Assembly: GCA_038258095.1 (NCBI GenBank)
Contig: JBBSQE010000128.1
Coordinates: forward strand, 1 to 9,271
Source of the DNA: JBBSQE01 sp038258095
GTDB lineage: Bacteria; Actinomycetota; Thermoleophilia; Solirubrobacterales; 70-9
Reading direction: 5' to 3'
Length of the DNA: 9,271 nucleotides
Below the pieces are notes generated by a model, which was given only the letters and a program-made list of their open reading frames with translations, searched no databases and was not told the origin of the DNA. The number at the start of each line of letters is the position of its first letter. Position 1 is the first letter of the stretch. The position numbers and the translations under genes were made by a program. Below are positions 6,316-9,271 of the stretch, piece after piece.

Positions 6316-6936
6316 GTGAGCGACCGTCCATGTTGTCTGGTGATCGACGGCCAACCGCTGGTGCGGCTGGGCGTCCGCGTCCTGCTCTCAGGCGACTTCG
6401 AGGTCGAGGAGGTGCCGACGTGCGAGGAGGCGATCGAGCACGTCGTCGGCATCGGCGGGATCGACGTCACGATCGTCGACATGGGATCGCCGGCGAACGG
6501 GGTCAAGCCCGCTCTTTGCCCTCGCGAGGCAATCCGCACCCTGAAGCGGGCGGAACCCCGCCTCGGCATCGTGGCCTACGGTCAGCGCCCGGAGCGCCAC
6601 CTGGCCAACGCTGCACTCCAGGCCGGAGCCACCACCTACGTATCCCGCGGCTGCGAGGCCGAGCACCTCAAAGCCGCCGTGCATGCCGCACTGGACCACA
6701 AGGTGTTCGAGGAACCCGCGATGCCGCCCAAGGGAGCACGCGGAAAGCTGACCCGCCGCCAGCGGGAGATCCTCCAGATGCTCGCCAACGGCGAGTCGAG
6801 CACGGCGGCGGCGCGGGAGCTCGGTCTTGGCGAAGAGACCGTCAAAACCCACACGAAGAACATCCTCACGCGCCTCGAGGCGCGCAACCGCACCGAGGCG
6901 GTCGCCCTTGCCATGCGCGCGTCGCTGATCGAGTAG
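6316..6936 (+). CDS. NarL/LuxR-type orphan response regulator with degenerate receiver domain
   Basis: A 206-residue two-domain regulator. Residues 7-128 have the shape of a receiver domain (CLVIDGQPLVRLGVRVLL, Asp11; TIVDMGSPA, Asp55 at the phospho-acceptor position; ALQAGATTYVSRG, 100-112). Several switch residues differ from the norm: the second acidic residue is Gly12, the conserved Thr/Ser position appears to be Ala (GIVAYG, 84-89), and the conserved Lys appears to be Arg111. After a basic linker (about 133-144) comes a LuxR HTH: LTRRQREIL (145-153), then ETVKTHTKNIL (174-184) with the DNA-reading helix. The start is GTG at 6316 with AGGAG four bases upstream. No histidine kinase is nearby. 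The domain may bind ligand or act without phosphorylation. It is transcribed divergently from the Rrf2 gene and converges on another LuxR-HTH gene. Confidence 0.88.
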   Translation: MSDRPCCLVIDGQPLVRLGVRVLLSGDFEVEEVPTCEEAIEHVVGIGGIDVTIVDMGSPANGVKPALCPREAIRTLKRAEPRLGIVAYGQRPERHLANAALQAGATTYVSRGCEAEHLKAAVHAALDHKVFEEPAMPPKGARGKLTRRQREILQMLANGESSTAAARELGLGEETVKTHTKNILTRLEARNRTEAVALAMRASLIE

Positions 6937-6976
6937 AGGCCCGCCCCCGGCAGGCCCGCTGTGGGCCGGGCTCTGG
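6937..6976. terminator. Short convergent gap with a GC-rich hairpin, possible two-way terminator
   Basis: Only 40 bases separate the ends of two convergent genes. They contain GGCCC (6953-6957), a five-base loop and GGGCC (6963-6967). A second possible pairing joins GGCCCG (6938-6943) with CGGGCT (6967-6972). There is no T-tract on either strand. The placement, rather than the strength, is what suggests a terminator. Confidence 0.35.
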
Positions 6977-8071
6977 CTACAGCCAACCGCGGTCGCGGGC
7001 GGTGAGCACCGCCTGGGCGCGGTCGACAGCGCCGATCTTGCCGTAGACGTTGTGAAGGTGGGTGCGGATCGTCGAAACGGACAGCTGCATCTCGCCGGCG
7101 ATCTGCTTGTAGACCTTGCCTTCGGAGAGGTGGCGAAGGACATCGAGCTCGCGTGCCGAGAGGGGGCACGGCTCGGAGGCTCGGGGCGCGTCCGCGCGGG
7201 GGTAGGGGGCCTCGTACAGGATATCCCGCAGTGCTTCGGAGGTGAGCCCGCAGACCTCCGCGGTCGCGTGCAGGCGGTCTGGCGAAACGGCCTCCCCGTG
7301 GGCATGGTGGGCGAGCATGTCGGCGGCCGCGACCATCCCGGCCAGGCCCTCGGCTCCGTCGGCATGGTGGCGCTCGATCGCGACCGCGATCCGCTGCGGG
7401 ATGTTCCAGCGGCGAGCGAGAACTCCGCCGACCAGAGCGTGGTCGATGCCGAGCTGGTCACGCTCCTCCTTGAGGCGCCGCTCGGGAGTCCGCGTCGCGC
7501 CGTCAAGGTATGGCTTGTAGCCCGGGTGCAGGCGCGCGATGACCAGCCGGCCGACATCGTGAAGGAGCGTCGCGACGGAGAGTTCCTCGCGCTGGGCGTA
7601 GCCGGTCGCCCGGGCGATCTGGTCCCCGGCCCGCTGGGTGGCGACGGCGTGTATCCGGAAGCGCTCCGGTCGCAGTTCCCAGCCGCCGTTGGAATCGAAG
7701 AAGTCATAGACCGGCGACGTCCCGGCGATCGCGAGGACACCGGAGGGCTTCAGGAGGTCAATCGCCTCGGGGACGCTCGCGACCCCGCCGGCGCCGCGTG
7801 CCGTCCGGTTGGCGAACCGCAGGACGCCGACCATCAGCGAGACGTCAGACTCGACCGCATCGATGATCTCTCCGGTCCTGGCGGTCTCGGCCGTGGCCGC
7901 AGACATGACCCGCTCACGCGACTCGACGAGGACGGGGAACCGCTCCACCGCCTCGAAGGCCTCTGCGAGCCGGCTACCAGGAGCGCCAGGGCGCTTCTGG
8001 CCCGCGAGCTGCTCGGGGACCTCGTGCGTGGCACCGCTGCCGTTGCCGTTGCTGTGACCGTTTTTGTCCAT
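6977..8071 (-). CDS. HDOD/HD-domain protein fused to a C-terminal LuxR-type HTH
   Basis: A 364-residue soluble regulator. After a low-complexity N-terminus (1-30, Gly/Asn-rich) comes an HDOD-type helical domain (about 35-130; LMVGVLRFANRTARG, 79-93, and SVPEAIDLL, 99-107). An HD-like segment follows, with His141, LLHDVGRLV (169-177, His171-Asp172), DHALVGG (210-216, His211) and ERHHADG (233-239, His235-His236). The full set of metal-type ligands appears retained, but there is no GYP motif, so it is not a classical c-di-GMP HD-GYP phosphodiesterase. Residues 302-362 are a LuxR HTH (PLSARELDVLRHLSEGK; VSTIRTHLHNVYGKI). The fusion suggests a sensor controlling its own DNA-binding domain. The ATG at 8071-8069 has only a G-rich run (GGGGGG, about 13 bases upstream) as ribosome-binding site. 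No partner enzyme is adjacent, and the ligand is unknown. Confidence 0.88.
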   Translation of the reverse strand: MDKNGHSNGNGSGATHEVPEQLAGQKRPGAPGSRLAEAFEAVERFPVLVESRERVMSAATAETARTGEIIDAVESDVSLMVGVLRFANRTARGAGGVASVPEAIDLLKPSGVLAIAGTSPVYDFFDSNGGWELRPERFRIHAVATQRAGDQIARATGYAQREELSVATLLHDVGRLVIARLHPGYKPYLDGATRTPERRLKEERDQLGIDHALVGGVLARRWNIPQRIAVAIERHHADGAEGLAGMVAAADMLAHHAHGEAVSPDRLHATAEVCGLTSEALRDILYEAPYPRADAPRASEPCPLSARELDVLRHLSEGKVYKQIAGEMQLSVSTIRTHLHNVYGKIGAVDRAQAVLTARDRGWL

Positions 8072-8167
8072 TGCGTGAAGCCGACCCCCCGCCCTGCCTG
8101 GGGAATTGGTCGATTGGGTGTCTCATCGGCAGATCACGCACGGACATTTAGCCTCGGCGAACCGCGC
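8072..8167 (-). promoter_or_regulatory. Intergenic gap upstream of the HDOD-LuxR gene
   Basis: A 96-base gap between the lipoprotein stop and the HDOD-LuxR start, both minus strand. TAAATG (8150-8145) is a weak -10 candidate in the only AT-leaning part; no matching -35 hexamer is evident. I see no strong terminator hairpin after the lipoprotein gene. Confidence 0.25.
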
Positions 8168-8995
8168 CTACTTGACCTCCACCTGCTTCAGCAGGCCCTC
8201 CTCGAAGTGGGGCTTGCCGCCATCGCGGTCAGAGAGGAAGCAGACGAAGGCATAGTTGCCGGCCGGGAGGTCGAACTGAGTCACCTCGCTCTTCCCGCCG
8301 TCGAGAACGGCGGTGTCGACCGGGGGTCCCGGCGAGATGAACGGAGGCGGAGGACCGTTTGACTCCAGTGCCTTCTTGATCTGATCATCGGTCGCCTTCC
8401 CGGTCAGCTTGAAGGCGACGATGTGGTGAATCGCCTCATCACCCTTGCTCTCGAAGGTGATCTCGTTCTTGCCGGCCTTCAGCCCGGAGATGTCCCAGGC
8501 GTACTTGTCCTTGCCGGTGTGGTCGGCGACGATTGTTGCGTCGGTGTGGGGAAGATCCCCATTATCGCCTTTGGTGACCTCGAAATCAGCATACGCGGGA
8601 GGACCGCCGCTGCCTCCCTGGTCGACCACCACGTACTTGCCGGCGGGGAGATTGACCGTCGTGCTCACACTCTTTCCGGGTGAGACGGTGCCGGTTCCGC
8701 CTTCGGCACGGCCCCATTCCGGCGTCTTCGGGCTTTGAGATTCCACAGCCGCGAGCGCTTCCTTGGTGGTGTGGTTCCCTTCGACCCGAACGAGCTGAGC
8801 CGAATGAGGACCCTTCCCGTCATTGGTGAAGGTGAGCTCGACGAGCCCGCCCTTGACCGATTTCGGAGCGTCGATCGTCGCCGACTTGCCCTGCTCGGAG
8901 ATCGACATTGCGAGCTTGGTGGGTGTCGTGTTGCTGTCGCTGCCCCCGCACCCTGCGGCAAACGCCGTTGCGACGAGCAGAAAACCCACGCCCAA
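8168..8995 (-). CDS. Cupredoxin-like lipoprotein, two tandem beta-sandwich domains; start codon uncertain
   Basis: A secreted, probably lipid-anchored protein. A hydrophobic segment ends in the lipobox FAAGC (12-16, Cys16), followed by GGSDSNTT. Two similar domains follow (about 27-143 and 150-275), each with a 'G..E.TF' strand, a His-containing turn (GPHSAQL, 62-68; IHHIVAF, 189-195) and an 'LPAG.Y' strand (116-121; 243-248). Only the second has Cys252 (FVCFLSD) and His263 (KPHFEEGL), which with His190 or His191 resembles a type 1 copper site. The usual axial Met position looks like Leu268. Copper binding is inference. The first in-frame start is TTG at 8995-8993 with a GAGGTGG stretch just upstream. 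From there the signal peptide has no positive charge, whereas the same frame upstream to 9025 encodes an Arg-rich n-region without ATG, GTG or TTG. Function and partners are unknown. Confidence 0.85.
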   Translation of the reverse strand: MGVGFLLVATAFAAGCGGSDSNTTPTKLAMSISEQGKSATIDAPKSVKGGLVELTFTNDGKGPHSAQLVRVEGNHTTKEALAAVESQSPKTPEWGRAEGGTGTVSPGKSVSTTVNLPAGKYVVVDQGGSGGPPAYADFEVTKGDNGDLPHTDATIVADHTGKDKYAWDISGLKAGKNEITFESKGDEAIHHIVAFKLTGKATDDQIKKALESNGPPPPFISPGPPVDTAVLDGGKSEVTQFDLPAGNYAFVCFLSDRDGGKPHFEEGLLKQVEVK

Positions 8996-9031
8996 ACCCC
9001 ACCTCGAGATCCTGAATACCCACCTGAAAGG

Positions 9032-9036
9032 CTCCT
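9032..9036 (-). promoter_or_regulatory. Shine-Dalgarno AGGAG upstream of the lipoprotein gene
   Basis: AGGAG (minus strand, 9036-9032) is the best ribosome-binding site before the lipoprotein. Six bases downstream, in the lipoprotein frame, lies the codon AGG (9025-9023), not a start codon. Eight bases downstream is GTG (9023-9021), but in another frame. The site therefore marks where the gene's start would be expected and makes the annotated TTG doubtful. Confidence 0.5.
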
Positions 9037-9089
9037 CTTCACTCGGTGATTGACTGCCTCCCTCGGTGACACTCGAAACGGGTGTGATC

Positions 9090-9271
9090 CTATCCGCTCA
9101 GGCGCTCCAGCGCCACCCCGATCCGCCGCACCGTCCGGTCCCTGCCGAGCGCAGCGAGTGATTCGTAGATTCCGGGTGAGATGGTGGATCCTGTGATCTC
9201 AACTCGAATCGGTTGGTTGAGCTTGCCGGGCTTGACCGAGTGGCGTTCGAGCACCGGGGCCAGAGCCTCCT
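9090..9271 (-). CDS. gltX: Glutamyl-tRNA synthetase, C-terminal end only (partial at window edge)
   Basis: The frame enters from the right edge and ends at TAG (9092-9090), giving the last 59 residues. They contain KPGKLNQPIRV, then TGSTISPGIYESLAALGRDRT and a final helix ending ALERLSG. This is the characteristic end of the anticodon-binding domain of bacterial GltX, the class I synthetase that charges tRNA-Glu. The catalytic HIGH-like and KMSKS-like motifs would lie outside the window. The frame is intact to the stop. The lipoprotein's Shine-Dalgarno sequence begins about 54 bases after this stop on the same strand, so the two may be co-transcribed. A glutamyl-Q tRNA synthetase is excluded because those lack this domain. 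Confidence 0.9.
   Translation of the reverse strand, partial: EALAPVLERHSVKPGKLNQPIRVEITGSTISPGIYESLAALGRDRTVRRIGVALERLSG

Noticed and set aside
6388..7740. A 450-codon minus-strand frame spanning the response regulator and part of the HDOD-LuxR gene
   Set aside because: It crosses the convergent gap and overlaps two well-supported genes in other frames. The product is Ser/Arg/Pro-rich and looks non-coding.
7052..8362. A 436-codon plus-strand frame opposite the HDOD-LuxR and lipoprotein genes
   Set aside because: It is antisense to two genes with clear domains, runs across their intergenic gap and has no recognisable motif.
9021..9023. GTG at 9023-9021, well spaced after AGGAG, as the lipoprotein start
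   Set aside because: It is in a different frame from the lipobox and the mature protein. Using it would need a +1 shift and would give an acidic, unsuitable signal peptide.
1..9271. Search for CRISPR arrays, insertion sequences, toxin-antitoxin or phage-defence genes, tRNAs and rRNAs
   Set aside because: I saw no regularly spaced repeats beyond the two pairs described, no transposase or nuclease signatures other than PcrA, and no tRNA- or rRNA-like sequence.

Overview
The window is about 9.3 kb of GC-rich DNA with GTG and TTG starts, short intergenic gaps and no mobile element, rRNA, tRNA or CRISPR array that I could see. The codon bias, the actinobacterial style of the proteins (PcrA with a C-terminal Tudor-like tail, LuxR-type regulators, an N-terminal 'RLSQGEK' membrane protein) and the Cys/Fol gene set suggest a high-GC actinobacterium, possibly of the Thermoleophilia. 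That placement is inference.

Layout, left to right. At 1-80 (minus) is the beginning of a small membrane protein cut by the window edge. From 5070 down to 175 (minus) lies a compact run of four genes: cysK, cysE, pcrA/uvrD and folD. cysK and cysE overlap by one base, and the other gaps are 39 and 16 bases, so they are probably one operon. Upstream of cysK, on the same strand, come a 144-base leader with a tandem 27-base repeat and a matching inverted arm, a short membrane protein (5577-5215) and a cysteine-free Rrf2 regulator (6111-5713). A 204-base divergent region with 22-base-spaced direct repeats separates the regulator from a NarL/LuxR-type orphan response regulator on the plus strand (6316-6936). 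That gene converges with an HDOD/HD-LuxR fusion regulator (8071-6977, minus). Next are a cupredoxin-like lipoprotein (minus, 8168 to about 9000) whose start codon is unclear, and the last 59 codons of gltX (minus, 9271-9090).

How the genes may work together. CysE makes O-acetylserine and CysK turns it into cysteine. The Rrf2 protein upstream resembles CymR, the cysteine regulator of Firmicutes that works by binding CysK: it has no Fe-S cysteines and ends in a tail with a terminal isoleucine (GMYYI). The CysE here lacks the C-terminal isoleucine by which serine acetyltransferases usually dock into CysK. The regulator, rather than CysE, may therefore be the CysK partner, with the repeats upstream of cysK as candidate operators. 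This is the most interesting hypothesis in the window. The two LuxR-HTH regulators form a second, separate regulatory cluster: one has a degraded receiver domain, the other an HDOD/HD sensor. No intergenic stretch exceeds about 210 bases, and the rest of the content is ordinary housekeeping.
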